The translations under genes and the position numbers were made by a program. The notes under the pieces are model-generated. The model worked only from the letters and a program-made list of their open reading frames with translations. It made no database searches and was not told where the DNA came from. A stretch of 64,000 bases of DNA from Euphorbia lathyris (lineage: Eukaryota; Streptophyta; Magnoliopsida; Malpighiales; Euphorbiaceae), in contig NC_088913.1 in the NCBI RefSeq assembly GCF_963576675.1, forward strand, positions 80,165,001-80,229,000, read 5' to 3'. Positions 33,744 to 45,407 of the stretch are shown piece after piece; the first letter of the stretch is position 1, and the number at the start of each line of letters is the position of its first letter.

Positions 33744-35558
33744 TTTAGTGCCTTAAAGACAATTGTTTTGGGATATTAATATTAATGAATAAATTGTTTA
33801 TTTGATTATTTGTTTAATCAGATATATATCATTAAAATGTAACTATATATAACGACAGTAATCTTTCATAAAGAAAGTAACCCTAAGTTTATTTAAGTAG
33901 TTATAAAGTGTTCATACAAGCATGAAGTGAGACTGTACTTTATAATAGACCAATAAACTTAAAGTAAACCCAAGTCAAGTAATATGTTATAAGGGTTGGC
34001 ATATTACTGTTGAGACTTGCATATAACAGTGTTTTCTATCTAGACAAAAAGCTGATCTCACAAGCTTTAGATATTCGGATATCTAGACAGTTACATGGAT
34101 CCGGTGAAAGAGTTCATTAGGATTGGGACCCGACTTGAGATAACAGAATGGATTGATTTATCTAATGTGTCAATTGTTCATCTCATTGGTGTTAGTAGGT
34201 ATAACTAATCCTCAGACTCAAACATTCGTTAATTAGTAATTCTGGATTATGGAGTCTGGTACTTTGATTCTGTGCGAGCACGATCCAATAGGTGAGAGCC
34301 TATGGTGTGTGAGAGCAGGGTTGGATATCACACAAAGTGATTGCAGAATGGTTAATGTCAGATTGAGTATTCGTCACTCCCGATAAGTGGGAGATATATC
34401 CAAATGGCCGCTTGTGGTGAATTGACTGAAATCCTTGCAAGGTGATACAATTAATAGTAGAAATGAACATTTCACTTAACTTGTCTTTTTAGAGTAAATT
34501 CAACCTGTACAAGTAAAATCGGACTCTTCATTATATGTAACCTTGACACATTCCATGGTTATAAGGAATTGACCGACAGGATATAGTTGATGAAGGATCA
34601 TATTATATTGTACCTAATACAGAAAGGTTAACGTCAGTTATCAACATGACTTCTTAATTGCTCTGGGGGAATATCATAGGTTCTGCTAGTAACATCTCGC
34701 GACGGTATTCCGTTATATACATGTTGGAATTAATCGTGATGAATAATTTCAAAGGATATATACGGCTAGTGGAAATAAAGAACCTAATGGGTCGCATATG
34801 GGACTTGGAATCGGAGGACGAAAATGTAATTAGTAAAGACACACTATATGGGCCGAAATTTATATATATATTAGGGGATAAATTAATTTGATTAATAATT
34901 ATAATTTGATTATAATTATGGATTAAATTAAAAGATTATCTGATAATATTAATTAGAAGTTGTTATGTGATTGGAACTCTAATTAATTATCCCTAACATT
35001 GATTGATTATTAATTTGATTAATAACAATTATCTAAATATAATTAGTTATTGTTTAGATAATATTAAAGTGTTTATTTAATTATCTAATTAGGAATCCTA
35101 TTTAGAATAAGATTCCAATTAATTAAATTCCTAACACAACTGGGATTAGTGTTTTGAGGAGTCTATAAATAGACCCCCTAACCCCAGATTTCGGCCAACC
35201 CAATTCAGGAGAGCAAGGAATCGTTCCGTCGTCGTCTCGACTAATTACTTTAATTTCTTACTCTCTCTTTGATCTCGTATCGATTTTTGTTAAAGGCAAT
35301 CATTGCGATTGCTATTCATTAAAGGTTGGTCACTGATTATCTTTTGTTTTGTGTTGAATCAAACGTTCGTGGTTCACGAGTTGATAATAACAAGTTGTGG
35401 GCACTTCGTTTGCAACGGTAGATAGTTCATCAGTAAAGGTATTACTATCTATCCCTCTTTATATGAAATAACAATTAACAGATCTTGGAAAAGGGAAATA
35501 GATAAAATAGATAAAATTTTATTATTCCGCTATGCCTAGGCTTCTCTATTTTCCTTCA
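33744..35558 (+). repeat. Copia E 3' LTR, main part
   Basis: Resumes after TTTAG with TGCCTTAAAGACAATTG and runs to TTTTCCTTCA near 35558, with TATAAATA at 35164-35171 (plus) and a pyrimidine-rich leader. It is a diverged, inverted relative of 32159-33743; for example TTCATACAAGCATGAAGTGA at 33910 mirrors 33537-33556. Sequence similarity to the family ends near 35560. Confidence 0.75.
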
Positions 35559-35934
35559 ATGGAGTCCTGGAACTTATCAACTGATTCGCACTGCCTCAAG
35601 CTCCACGTGGTGAAGGTTACGCTCCGCGTGGACTGAATTGACCTGGACAAAGATAAGGTTGACTGTGGGCACCGTGTGATGATGTGGCACATTTAACGTG
35701 AGGTGAAGCACGCTCCACGTGGAATGATGTAGATTTGAAACATTTTTCCTTTGTCTTACGCGTCTCATGTGTTTATCCCGAACCTGCAAAACACGACTAC
35801 GAACACCGAGATTACTTGATGCTTTATTCCTTTAAAATTTATCGAAAAGTAATGAAAATTATCAAAAGTAAAATTTTTACTATTATTTTATTATTTATTC
35901 AAAACATACTTATTTTTGCAATTAAACTTAATAG
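35559..35934. other. Probable Athila-like LTR debris
   Basis: No gene. Contains GC-rich CGCTCCGCGTGG/GCTCCACGTGG words of the ACGCNNNGCGT type also found in LTR B at 47271-47471, followed by AT-rich sequence. It may be part of the missing left LTR of element B. The assignment rests on these motifs only. Confidence 0.35.
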
Positions 35935-37419
35935 GGGAGGCCGAGTAATGGACAACCCCTCAGGTAAGATCTAAGTTGTCTGGTTTCTTAGGAGAAACCG
36001 AGTACTGTTTTCAGCCATAGTGGGGATCAGCTCAAGGTAGTTAAACCTTTCACGGTGAGCTTTTAAGCTCCGATACCACTTGTTGGTCCATTATAACGTA
36101 ACAAGTTAGTTCCAAGGGGGTGGGGATAGGAACTATTTAAAATTTAAGTACATTAAGGCTGACTTCTTTTTCTTTGAAAAAGGATTACACAGCGCACTGA
36201 GTAAATAAGACACTAGCTTAGTCAACTGGTGACTAAGTCAGCTTCTTTCGTTGAGTCAGGAGATAGCACTTTGAGTCTATTCCTGAACTCAGATACTCAA
36301 TACACACAACTCAGCGTGACCTCTTTACTTGGTCAGTTTTGTTTAAGCAAGCAATATATATATATATTAAGTAGTTTAAGGTTAGAAAGATGTTACTCAG
36401 CAGATTTATCCAGGTTTGGCCTCTAAGCCTACGTCCTGTCCCCGGAACACGTTCTGAGCTTTCGAATTCTCTACTGAGCTCTTTAACGTAGAGCATCAAA
36501 CCTTTTACAACTTAGAAGCTGAGTATAACAAGAGTACCTTCCTCTATACCTCTACTCACTCCTAATCTCTCGCTGAGTACTATAACCGAGTACTCAGCCT
36601 CTCCTTTCTAATCTCTAGAAATGATAAAGATTTGTCCTAAACAACAATTGCTAAGACACCTTAGATGATTGAATAATCACTCTAGATTTTTACACGAAAG
36701 ATATAGAATTTGGTGTAAGTATTTGCTTTGCTTTTTCTCACAGAACTTTGAGTAGAATTTTGGTCAGTGTAATGGCTTGATAATGTTCTGTGTTAAATGA
36801 AGCAACTGAAGGGCACTATTTATAGAGACGTCTGAGACATCAGTCATTTCAAATTTCTAAATAACCATTGGAGGGAAACGACTTCCTGTCGTTGTCACTC
36901 AGTCTTGCTCAAAGCTCTCGGCCAATCAGATTTGAGTATCTTCTATCCTCGGTCAGCTTTTAGTCAGTTCTGCAGAATGTCTCTCCATTTATGGTAAGGT
37001 CAATTAGACAGCGTCCTGTGTCTTCTGAACTTTACCCAAAGTGGAAACACTTTGTCTGGAAGTTGTTCTTGCTCAGCTGTTGTCTTGTACTCTATGTCGA
37101 TTCAACTCAGCAGCTTCATTCCGAAGTTGTTCAACGAAGGTCTTCTAGATCCTTCTTCCGCTGAGCTGCGTTTTGTACATAACGACAACGTTTTGCACAC
37201 GTGGGCTGAGTTGTCTTGATCTGTTTGACTTGGGCTTTGACTTCCGTATTTGGACTTTAAGCCTTTTAGTCTTTATGTCTTATAAACAATTTAACTCAAC
37301 GTTGAACAAACACATTAGTTAAATAAATCAAAGCATTTAAACTTAGTGTGTTTAGAATATATTTAATTTTACTTAAATAATTTTGTCAAATCAAAATCAT
37401 GTGGAAATGTGTTTAAACA
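35935..37419 (-). mobile_element. 5' remnant of a sirevirus (LTR, PBS, gag start)
   Basis: The LTR at 36081-37419 (1339 bp, TATA at 36817-36824 minus) is followed leftwards by a PBS with one mismatch (TGGTATCGGAGC, 36068-36079) and about 140 bp matching the S1 leader and gag start (ATG at 36018). A TAG interrupts gag after about 15 codons and the element ends at 35935. The LTR has an expanded (TA)n at about 36354-36368. Confidence 0.85.
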
Positions 37420-37890
37420 GTAATGTGGGTGGCTTTTTAGTCGTTAATTTTTGGAAACTCGAGTTTAAATACCATTTTGGTGATCGCACCGTATTTTTAT
37501 TTTGGCCTTAGCGAGTTCATAAGATATACTCGAAATTGCTCGGGTGGAGCTTGAGAATGCCTTTTGCTCTTTATTGTATTTTTCTTTTCTTTTTGTTTTG
37601 AGAGCGGCACAGAAACGATTTCGAGGGTTTAAGGTGTTTACTTATCAAGGCTTTGGCTCATTTCGGGTGCAACTTGATTTTTGTTGGTATTTAATCAAGA
37701 GAAAAAGGGTTAAATGTTAAAAAGGGTATTAAAAACAAAGACCTTGGTTAATAGGCTCAAAGGGGGTTTCCTAGAGGTTAATGAAAACGAGAAAAATAAG
37801 TTAAGAAAAGAATTAGACTAAGTGAATTCGTTTCATCATCTATTGCCATTTTAACCAAAATAAGTGTACTAATCCCGACATTAGGTGCAA
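37420..37890 (-). other. Element B noncoding region, left part
   Basis: No ORF. Resembles Athila A 7680-8345 (GGCTCAAAGGGG(G)CTTCCT, ATTAGGTGCAA). Interrupted at 37890 by a solo LTR. Confidence 0.6.
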
Positions 37891-39587
37891 TGTCACGTCC
37901 GTGTCTAAATTGCTAAAATTTATACCTAAATATTAATATATATTATAATTATTAGGTGTGTGATTTTTATTTGGTGTTATAGAAAAAGTTTAAAGTTAAT
38001 TTGAGGGTTTTAGATGTAAATTAAAAGTTTAAGTAATTTTTAAAAATTATATAACAATGAAGGACCAAATGATATATTTGCCGGATTTGGGATATATATC
38101 CCAATTCCAGCGGCCTTCTCTTCTCTTCTATTTATTTCTTTTCCTTTTCTTTTTCTTTATCTTATTCTTTTATCATTATCTACTGATTATCGTTCTTCGA
38201 CCGTTTCTTTGATTTACGGAGATTCGACCGTTCGAATCACTCGAAAGTGGAACCATAGCATCCTTATACATAGATCTAAGTCCTAGCTGAAGAGTTTTTG
38301 AGTTTTGGCAGTGTTTAGAGAGAAATGTCTTAGACAGAGTTTAGAGGCGAATTGAACGGGTTTGTGGTTTTCAATTAATAGCCAAGGTAAGTACCTATCA
38401 ACTATATTTTGAATTTTATGTATACAGATATATATATATATAATCAAAGAATTTTCAGAAATTGATATTTTAGGGTTATGCAGGAATTTTATAAAATTAG
38501 GGTTTTTCCTGATTTTGCTTTTTATTATGAAATTACGGTTCAAACGAAGCTATTGATTATGCTTCTATGTGAATTTCAGATTTTACTTGATTATGTTGAT
38601 TTAAGGCTTAATTTGGTTGATTATATATGTTTTTGGTTTCAATATATATCTATATTGAACAAAATGAATTTGATGATTTCTTACGAATTGTTTTTGGATT
38701 GAGAAATCTGTTGCGGTTATTGTTGTTATTATTTTGGGCTGAAGTCCAAATATGATTTTTATGATACAAAAGGGCTAATTGAAGCCAAATGATTTATGGT
38801 GATGAAATAGTTTGGAATTTGATTGTGAAATGATATTTGAGCACGTTATGATTTTATGATTTTATGATTTTATATCCATCGAGAGCTATCCGGATCGGTG
38901 GTTCCATATTTGAAGACCATGTTCAGTGAGGGACATGGCCTATGTACACAGTTTGAAAGACCTATTGGGTATGGCAAAGAAGTGTCGGGTAAGACCATAT
39001 GGGATAGGCAATGTTAAGAGACGTCTCGATTATATATGTGGTTATGGATTGATACTTAAGGGGAGAAACTCGAGGATGGATACAACGTTTTAAGTTCATT
39101 TGGATTATGTTTTCCGTTATGATTGATTTTAATATAAGATTTTACGTTTGTTTGATTACGATTTGGTTTGATAAAACGTTTATTTGATTATAATATTTTA
39201 TAAGGTTTTGAACTCAAGAATCGATACAAGATTTTATATTTTTGGTTTTTGGTTTACTACTTTGACTATATTATGAACTTTGGTTTTGAATATATTTTAT
39301 AAGGTTTTAATTAAATCCCTTTTTAAAGCTATATATGTAGCTATGTTCAGTAAGTTGGTTTTTATAGCTGATAGTTCTTATTGAGATTTTTGTCTCACGT
39401 TTTTAAATGTTTTAATGTTTTTAGGTGAGAAATTACAGGATATAGAGACGGTTACCTACCGATTTGGCAAGGTTTGGAAGTTGGCTTACTGACCAATTAG
39501 TCGAGGTTGGAGACTCCTAAGTGTTGATTATGATTTTCCTATTTCACGCCCTATGTCGATTGAGGTCGTTTAGGGTCGGGTGTGACA
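37891..39587. repeat. Solo LTR, chromovirus (Tekay/Del-like)
   Basis: 1697 bp from TGTCACGTCC to GGGTGTGACA. Flanked by TGCAA at 37886-37890 and 39588-39592, a perfect 5-bp duplication. There is no internal region or ORF. TGTCAC.../...GTGACA termini of this kind are common in plant Tekay/Del elements, but the family is not proven. Orientation not decided. Confidence 0.8.
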
Positions 39588-39592
39588 TGCAA

Positions 39593-40632
39593 ACTCTATG
39601 AGTCGAGTGAAGTTAAAGCTCTCGAAAATTGTGAAAGAAATAGAGTTCTCGTACGAACTCTTTTAGGCTCAAAAATATCTCACAAAAGATTCGAGTTTAA
39701 ATTGTGTACTATCGAGTCTTCGCTAAATTTTCAAACATCCCGTTTTTATTGCCTTTTTAAATTTCATTATGGAGATGACTTATGGGTTAGGACTCAATGC
39801 TTTTGTTTGGTACGAACCTAGGCTTTGCATAAATTCTATAACTTCAAAATTAAGACTAAAATTTCTTACTAAAACTGATCCTTTGTGTTCCGACGGTATT
39901 TAAATTTAAGGACAAACAACGGAACATTTAAATAATTTCCGAGGGAGGTTAGTGTGTCGGGAAAAATTTTAGGGATCAATAAATTAGTTTAATTATTTTA
40001 TTGTTTATTTGATTTTTATTTTTGTTTTTGTTAGTGCAAAACAAACTGAAGGTGCGGGGTTGCACGACCCTCCGCGTTATTAAAATGACGTCTATTCCAA
40101 GGACGTCGCAAAAGAAAAGAAAACAAAAACAAAAAGAAAGATAACATTTAAATTGAAAGATAGAGGGTGATCTACCCTATCCATCCTCACACCTAAAAAA
40201 TGCAATAAGTTCCAACATTGCAAAATAAATTTGAAGCACAAAGTGTAAAGAAAAAGAGTAAGGTAGAGAAGACTCCCTCAAACATCTTCTGTTGGTGGTG
40301 GATATGACATGTTCCGCTCCCGATAGTAATGACGTGTGAAGTGTTCGAGGCATCAACTCTCGAACTCGGTTGGCATTTATTTAAAATATGAAATTTAAAA
40401 TTTAAATTGGGTGTAAGATTATTAATGTAAATATTTTTATTGATTTATTAATTTATATATATATATATATATTTAATTATTATTATTTATATATATATAT
40501 TTTTTTTCTTTTTTTGTTTTTTTATTAAGAAAAAAAAACTAGAAATTTCAACTCGTTGCCGATGGCAGCGGCGGTGCCTAGCACTGCGCGTGCCCCGCGT
40601 GCCGCAGCTCCTGGAGCTGTGGCAGCGCTTGC
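39593..40632 (-). other. Element B noncoding region, middle part
   Basis: No supported ORF. TGCAATAAGTTCCAACATTGCA (about 40200) matches Athila A near 8837. Contains an (AT)n tract at 40454-40502, a T/A homopolymer-rich stretch, and then a GC-rich run (GCGCGTGCCCCGCGTGCC) just before element F. Confidence 0.6.
40454..40502. repeat. AT dinucleotide microsatellite
   Basis: (TA)n tracts at 40454-40472 and 40489-40502, separated by TTTAATTATTATTATT. Confidence 0.85.
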
Positions 40633-41732
40633 TGTCACGGACACAGCCTCTTGACTATCTGTCGACCGTGCGGCACTAATAATTTCACCCTTATTACTAG
40701 TTCAGCCTTAACCTCAATTGCTAGCTCGTACGCTACGCAACGTTATGCAGCGGAGAGATAGGATCTTGCACAAATGCTAAGTGAGGAAAACACTCTTCTA
40801 TTAAGAAAGAATGCTTTACAAAGGTTGGTTTACAAAGAACACTCACACTTGCTAACACTTTTGTGTCTTGTGTTGTACAAATGAACACCTTCCTCCTATT
40901 TATAGACAACCTAGGAAGGTTCTAGAACACTTTACACAAATAAAATCCTAGAATAATCTAGATAAAATACAAGTAAGAAACAATTGGAAAGGTTGGGACA
41001 TTTCTAAGATGTCCCTAGAAGTTTCTCGGACCATTCCCGCATATTCCGGAATATTTCCCGTACCTTCCGAACTATTTCGACACGTTCCGGCACATTTCGG
41101 CACGCCCCGGACAAATCTGGCACGTTTCGGAAGTTTCTGGCCCGTTTTGGCACGCTCCGGGCCCGTATGGAATTTTCTGGGCCCGTAGCTCGGCATCCTG
41201 AGGTTCAGTCGGGGAAGTCTCTCGCAGCTCCTGTCAGTCCCTGGGCGTGCTGCCTGCTTGCCCCGCACGAACAGAGGTTCGGCGTGCCTGCTGGCACGCA
41301 CACTACTTTTCCACTATGGCAATTTTTTCCATACTTAATATTTTCCCCGCACATACCAAAGCCCATAGCTTCATAATATTCCCAAGGTACCATATACCAA
41401 ATATGGATGCACTTGGAATCATCTACACACACCTTTGCAAAACTTGTGGTGTGTGGGGCTTGGCAATGTCCAGCGACAGTGTGTCCCAAGTTGGTATAAG
41501 ACACACTATAGGGGGGACCTTCCCTTGGCCAAATTCTCCCCCGGCAGACACGGGCCCGCTGCCCGGCTGCCTTGTGCATGATTGCACATAACATTGGCCC
41601 GATGTCCACCAGCATGTCCCGTAACGTTTCGATGACCAGGAAAATGACCGTTTTGCCCCTGGACTGCTTCTCTGAGCCCTTTGGGCATTTGGCTCGGGCC
41701 TTCCTCCGGATGACTTTAGGCGGGCCGTGACA
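40633..41732 (-). repeat. Element F 3' LTR
   Basis: 1100 bp with a TATA box at 40897-40904 (minus). The downstream region is rich in CGTTCCGG/CATTTCGG-type words (41040-41180). The polypurine tract GGAGTGCGGGAGGA (41733-41746, minus strand) adjoins it. Confidence 0.88.
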
Positions 41733-41791
41733 TCCTCCCGCACTCCATTTGGCAACGTCCTCGTTGCCTTCCTTGGGTGTGTCACGCCTCC

Positions 41792-42517
41792 TTACCCACC
41801 ATGTCGCTTCGCGGCCTTGCTTGGACGTCTCCTTCTAGCTTGGAACTTCGGTTTGGTCGCTGCCCCTTCGGTATGAGCAGCTTCCTTCATTGGTTGTTGC
41901 TCCCTTGGAACTTTTCGTTCCTCCGACGACTTGTCCACACGTTGGCCAACCCCTTGGCCTAGAACTTTGGAGATTTGGCCCTCCATAGCCTTAATCATCT
42001 TCGACCTCCGCCCCCTTGGCTTCTGGTCATGCTTATCTCCCATAGGCAACTGTCCTTCCACAAGCCTTGATTGGCAAGTATTCCCTCGCTTGGCCAACCT
42101 TCTCCCGGCGGCTCTCGGACCCCGCACCTTTCTCCCATTGGTGCACGCTGTCGTTGGATTCTTCGATTGGGTGATGGCACCTTGCTTACCCTTGCTGCAT
42201 GCATCATTGGTCACCCGTTTGACCTTGGATTTCCTTTGCTCCACCGCTCCCTTGGGTGAAGTCTTCGCTGGTTGGTGCTCCGCCTTGCTCTCTAACGGCA
42301 ACACCTTGTTGGTCGCGTCATTGGTCAACCTCTTGGCCTCGGACTTCATCTTATTCACCGCTCCTTTAGGTGAATGCTCGGTAGGTTGGTGTTCCACCTT
42401 GCCCTCTGACGGCAACACCTTGTAAATTTTTGTTGGCTTGAGCTCCACCTTGCCCTCTGATGGCAGCTCAATCGGCATCTTTGGTGGCTGGATGTCCTTT
42501 CTCCCTCGGACATCCAT
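41792..42517 (-). CDS. Basic repeat-containing ORF of element F (gag tail)
   Basis: 241 residues, very rich in Lys and Arg, ending 45 bp before the PPT. It contains about three imperfect repeats of up to 38 residues beginning LP(S)E(G)K(V)E and including HSPKGAV and TNDA. On the gag side the same frame contains MHMGSLRHLGAM, the sequence that normally follows the gag zinc knuckle, with two stops in between. It is probably a divergent extension of gag and not an independent gene. The basic character suggests nucleic-acid binding; this is inference. No protease motif is present. Confidence 0.5.
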   Translation of the reverse strand: MDVRGRKDIQPPKMPIELPSEGKVELKPTKIYKVLPSEGKVEHQPTEHSPKGAVNKMKSEAKRLTNDATNKVLPLESKAEHQPAKTSPKGAVEQRKSKVKRVTNDACSKGKQGAITQSKNPTTACTNGRKVRGPRAAGRRLAKRGNTCQSRLVEGQLPMGDKHDQKPRGRRSKMIKAMEGQISKVLGQGVGQRVDKSSEERKVPREQQPMKEAAHTEGAATKPKFQARRRRPSKAAKRHGG

Positions 42518-42756
42518 AGTTTGTTCGGGCTCGACGCTTGACTTTTCTCAAGCTCCATGGGGAGATCTTGTTGTCGAGGGGCTTGAGGTCTCATCATCGC
42601 TTCGTCCCTCAACCCTCATTGCACCCAAATGACGTAGGGACCCCATGTGCATCTCGGCTGGTCGCTCCTGCACGTCGTCATCGTCTCGCAATAGACGTTC
42701 CTGTTCCTGTTCCTAGATGAGCGCATTTAGCTTCTTCCTCATTGGGTAGTCCCTTG

Positions 42757-43848
42757 TCATAGTTGGCTGGTACACAAGTAACACTTGAGCGGCCTTTCCA
42801 CATTGTTGCCCTTCAATGGCTTGGCCTCTTGTGGCTTTGGGACGTTCTTGCTTCGGTCGTGGGCGTCTCCCCCACTTTTGCCATTGGATCCTCCTTCTTG
42901 GCCATTCCTATCCTTGTCATGGCCGAAGCTTTGCCTCCCCGACTTGTCGAACTCCACTAACGAGTCGGCTATGGCAATTGCGGCAGAAAGTTCCTTCACA
43001 TTTCTACTTTGAACTTCTAGCCTAGCCCATGGCTGTAATCCTTCTAAGAAAAGATAGAAGGCCTCCTCTTGTGGGTAGTTGGGCAGCTCTAGGAGGATCT
43101 CAGAAAACTCCTTGATGTACTTCGGCAAACCACCGCGTTGCTTCAAATGTCGCAACTTATCCCTCTTCTCGAGCTCACCCGCCTCCGGATAGAATTGGGC
43201 TTTAAGCTCTCGTTTAAAATCGTCCCAAGTAGCGATTGAACACGTACCTCGTCGCATCTTTTGCTCCTTCGATCGCCACCACACCATGGCTGTATCTTGC
43301 AAGTAGAGTGGCATGGCGTCGATCATTTTGGCATCACTCGCAATGCCAAGTGCCCTGAAATACTTCTCCAAACTCCAAAGAAAGTTATCAATCTCCTTGG
43401 AATTCCTCGAACCACCATACGCCTTTGGTTTCGGTACTTCTAGTCGCCGTGGACTAAACGCACCTGAAGTTGACGCATCGCCATGTGTAATTGCCCTCTT
43501 GCACAAGACTAACTCCTCCTTTGTCGTGACTAACTCGGCAAGAGCTCTCTCTAGTTCTTGCCTAAGAGAAGCAATTTGAGCTTCCAAGGCCTTGTCCCAT
43601 TCTTCACCATCACCGGCGACCCTGTTCACCATAGCTAGCACCTCCTGCTGGAACTCGTCCCCTTCGAGTACTTCCAAGCGTTGCTCCATGTCCTCAAACT
43701 TATCTCGGTCTTCGACTATGGCAAACTCCACCTTTGCCAGCCTACCGTTGATGTCTACTAGGACATCTCGCGACCTTGATCTTTCCCTCTCGCTCGTCCT
43801 CTTCTCCTCCTGGACGCTCGTCACCTTGACCTCACTTCTCTTCGGCAT
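42757..43848 (-). CDS. gag: Element F gag
   Basis: ATG at 43848 (MPKRSEVKV); the upstream codons of the open frame start with TTG. N-terminal coiled coil (FEDMEQRLEVLEGDEF to ELERALAELVTTKEEL), then a retrotransposon gag domain (MVWWRSKEQ, TWDDFKRELKAQFYPE, LRHLKQRGGLPKYIKEF), a Lys/Gly-rich linker and the start of a zinc knuckle (CYLC). The frame then ends. In another frame the continuation (TRDYPMRKKLNALI) has Tyr where the knuckle's last Cys is expected. The knuckle is therefore broken by a frameshift plus lost ligands. Confidence 0.85.
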   Translation of the reverse strand: MPKRSEVKVTSVQEEKRTSERERSRSRDVLVDINGRLAKVEFAIVEDRDKFEDMEQRLEVLEGDEFQQEVLAMVNRVAGDGEEWDKALEAQIASLRQELERALAELVTTKEELVLCKRAITHGDASTSGAFSPRRLEVPKPKAYGGSRNSKEIDNFLWSLEKYFRALGIASDAKMIDAMPLYLQDTAMVWWRSKEQKMRRGTCSIATWDDFKRELKAQFYPEAGELEKRDKLRHLKQRGGLPKYIKEFSEILLELPNYPQEEAFYLFLEGLQPWARLEVQSRNVKELSAAIAIADSLVEFDKSGRQSFGHDKDRNGQEGGSNGKSGGDAHDRSKNVPKPQEAKPLKGNNVERPLKCYLCTSQL

Positions 43849-43912
43849 CGTGCAATCCGTCGGTAAGTCGGAATTCCGTAAGTAATTCTGTCGCAAAACC
43901 AATGCTTGCAAA

Positions 43913-43929
43913 CCTTGGCTCTGATACCA
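43913..43929 (-). other. Element F primer-binding site (initiator Met tRNA)
   Basis: The minus strand reads TGGTATCAGAGCCAAGG, two bases from the LTR end. Confidence 0.9.
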
Positions 43930-43931
43930 CT

Positions 43932-45037
43932 TGTCACGGACACAGCCTCTTGACTATCTGTCGACCGTGTGGCACTAGTAATTTCACCCCTATTACTAGT
44001 TCAGCCTTAACCTCAATTGCTAGCTCGTACACTAGGCAACGTTATGCAGCGGAGAGATAGGATCTTGCACAAATGCTAAATGAGGAAAACACTCTTCTAT
44101 TAAGAAAGAATGCTTTACAAAGGTTGGTTTACAAAGAACTCTTACACTTGCTAACACTTTTGTGTCTTGTGTTATGTCTTGTGTTGTACAAATGAACACC
44201 TTCCTCCTATTTATAGGCAACATAGGAAGGTTCTAGAACACTTTACACAAATAAAATCCTAGAATAATCTAGATAAAATACAAGTAAGAAACAATTAGAA
44301 AGGTTGGGACATTTCTAAGATGTCCCTAGAAGTTTCTCGGACCATTCCCGCACATTCCAGAATATTTCTCGTACCTTCCGAACTATTCCAACACGTTCTA
44401 GCACATTTCGGCATGCCTCGGATAAATCTGGCACGTTCCGGAAGTTTTTGGCCCGTTCTGGCACGCTCCGGGCCCGTCTAGAATTTTCTAGGCCCGTAGC
44501 TCGGCATCATGAGGTTCAGTCGGGGAAGTCTCTCGCAGCTCCTGGCAGTCCCTGGGCCTACTGCCTGCTTGCCCCGCACGAATAGAGGTTCGGCGTGCCT
44601 GCTGGCACGCACACTACTTTTCCACTATGGCAATTTTTGCCATACTTAATATTTTTTCCCGCACATACCAAAGTCCATAGCTTCATAATATTCCCAAGGT
44701 ACCATATACCAAATATGGATGCACTTGGAATCATCTACACACACCTTTGCAAAACTTGTGGTGTGTGGGGCTTGGCAATGTCCAGCGACAGTGTGTCCCA
44801 AGTTGGTATAAGACACACTATAGAGGGGGACCTTCTCTTGGCCAAATTCCCCCCCGGCAGGCACAGGCCCGCTGCCTTGTGCACGATTGCACATAACATT
44901 GGCCCGATGTCCACCGGCATGTCCCGCAATGTCCCGATGAACAGGAAAATGACCGTTTTGCCCCTGGACTGTTTCTCTTAGCCCTTTAGGCATTTGGCTC
45001 GGGCCTTCCTCCCGATGACTTTAGGCGAGCCGTGACA
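43932..45037 (-). repeat. Element F 5' LTR
   Basis: 1106 bp, a close match to 40633-41732, with a TATA box at 44208-44215 (minus). Several single-base and small indel differences from the other LTR indicate an older insertion than gypsy C. Confidence 0.88.
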
Positions 45038-45041
45038 TTGC

Positions 45042-45407
45042 ACGCGGAGCGTGCTGCCGTGCGCCTCGCAGCGGCCAGCAGCACCGGTTTTTTTTTAATT
45101 TTATAAAATCAACACAGATATATTATATATAAAAAATTAAAATAAAATAAAATAATTTTTTCATTTTTTCCATTTTTGCTTTATTTTTGCCAACGTCAAT
45201 ACTTACTATTCTCTTCCAGATCATCCCACCGAATTTACACGAACACCTAATAAAATGTAAGAAAAAAAATAATCAAGCACACAATAATAACTTAAATGTA
45301 AAAACTTAAAAGTAAATTAAAGACATAAAATTAAACTTTATTCGAGCTCGGGTTGCCTCCCAAGAAGCGCTACTTTATAGTCGGTGAGCTCGACTTAGGA
45401 TTTCCTC
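45042..45407 (-). other. Element B noncoding region, right part
   Basis: Resumes element B after F: GC-rich CACGCGGAGCGTGCTGCCG, then AT-rich sequence, then GAGCTCGGGTTGCCTCCCAA at 45344-45363. The complement (TTGGGAGGCAACCCGAGCTC) is the type of conserved motif I associate with Athila noncoding DNA. No ORF. Confidence 0.5.

Larger units (their letters stand above)
19491..35558 (+). mobile_element. Ty1/copia element E (5' truncated, interrupted by nested insertions)
   Basis: Plus-strand integrase, RT and RNase H (19491-21990) are followed by a polypurine tract and the first 13 bp of the 3' LTR (22005-22017). The LTR resumes at 33744 after a nested insertion and runs to about 35558. The 5' half is missing. 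Lineage within copia not assigned. Confidence 0.8.
40633..45037 (-). mobile_element. Gag-only gypsy retrotransposon F (TR-GAG type)
   Basis: 4405 bp, both LTRs present (TGTCACGG...GTGACA), iMet PBS, PPT, gag and a basic downstream ORF, with no protease, RT or integrase. Flanks share TTGC (40629-40632 and 45038-45041), a 4-bp target duplication. The internal region is only about 2.2 kb. This matches the described TR-GAG class of non-autonomous plant elements. It inserted into element B. Confidence 0.87.

Noticed and set aside
35577..35974. Possible host gene exon around 35577-35974
   Set aside because: Short ORFs only, no splice-consistent coding pattern; GC-rich words match Athila-like LTR sequence.
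37891..39587. DNA transposon with TGTCACG.../...GTGACA terminal inverted repeats
   Set aside because: TG...CA ends, a 5-bp target duplication and no transposase fit a solo LTR better.
41931..42425. 164-residue plus-strand ORF in element F
   Set aside because: Antisense shadow of the Lys/Arg-rich ORF on the minus strand; Leu/Ser/Pro-rich composition is the expected complement.
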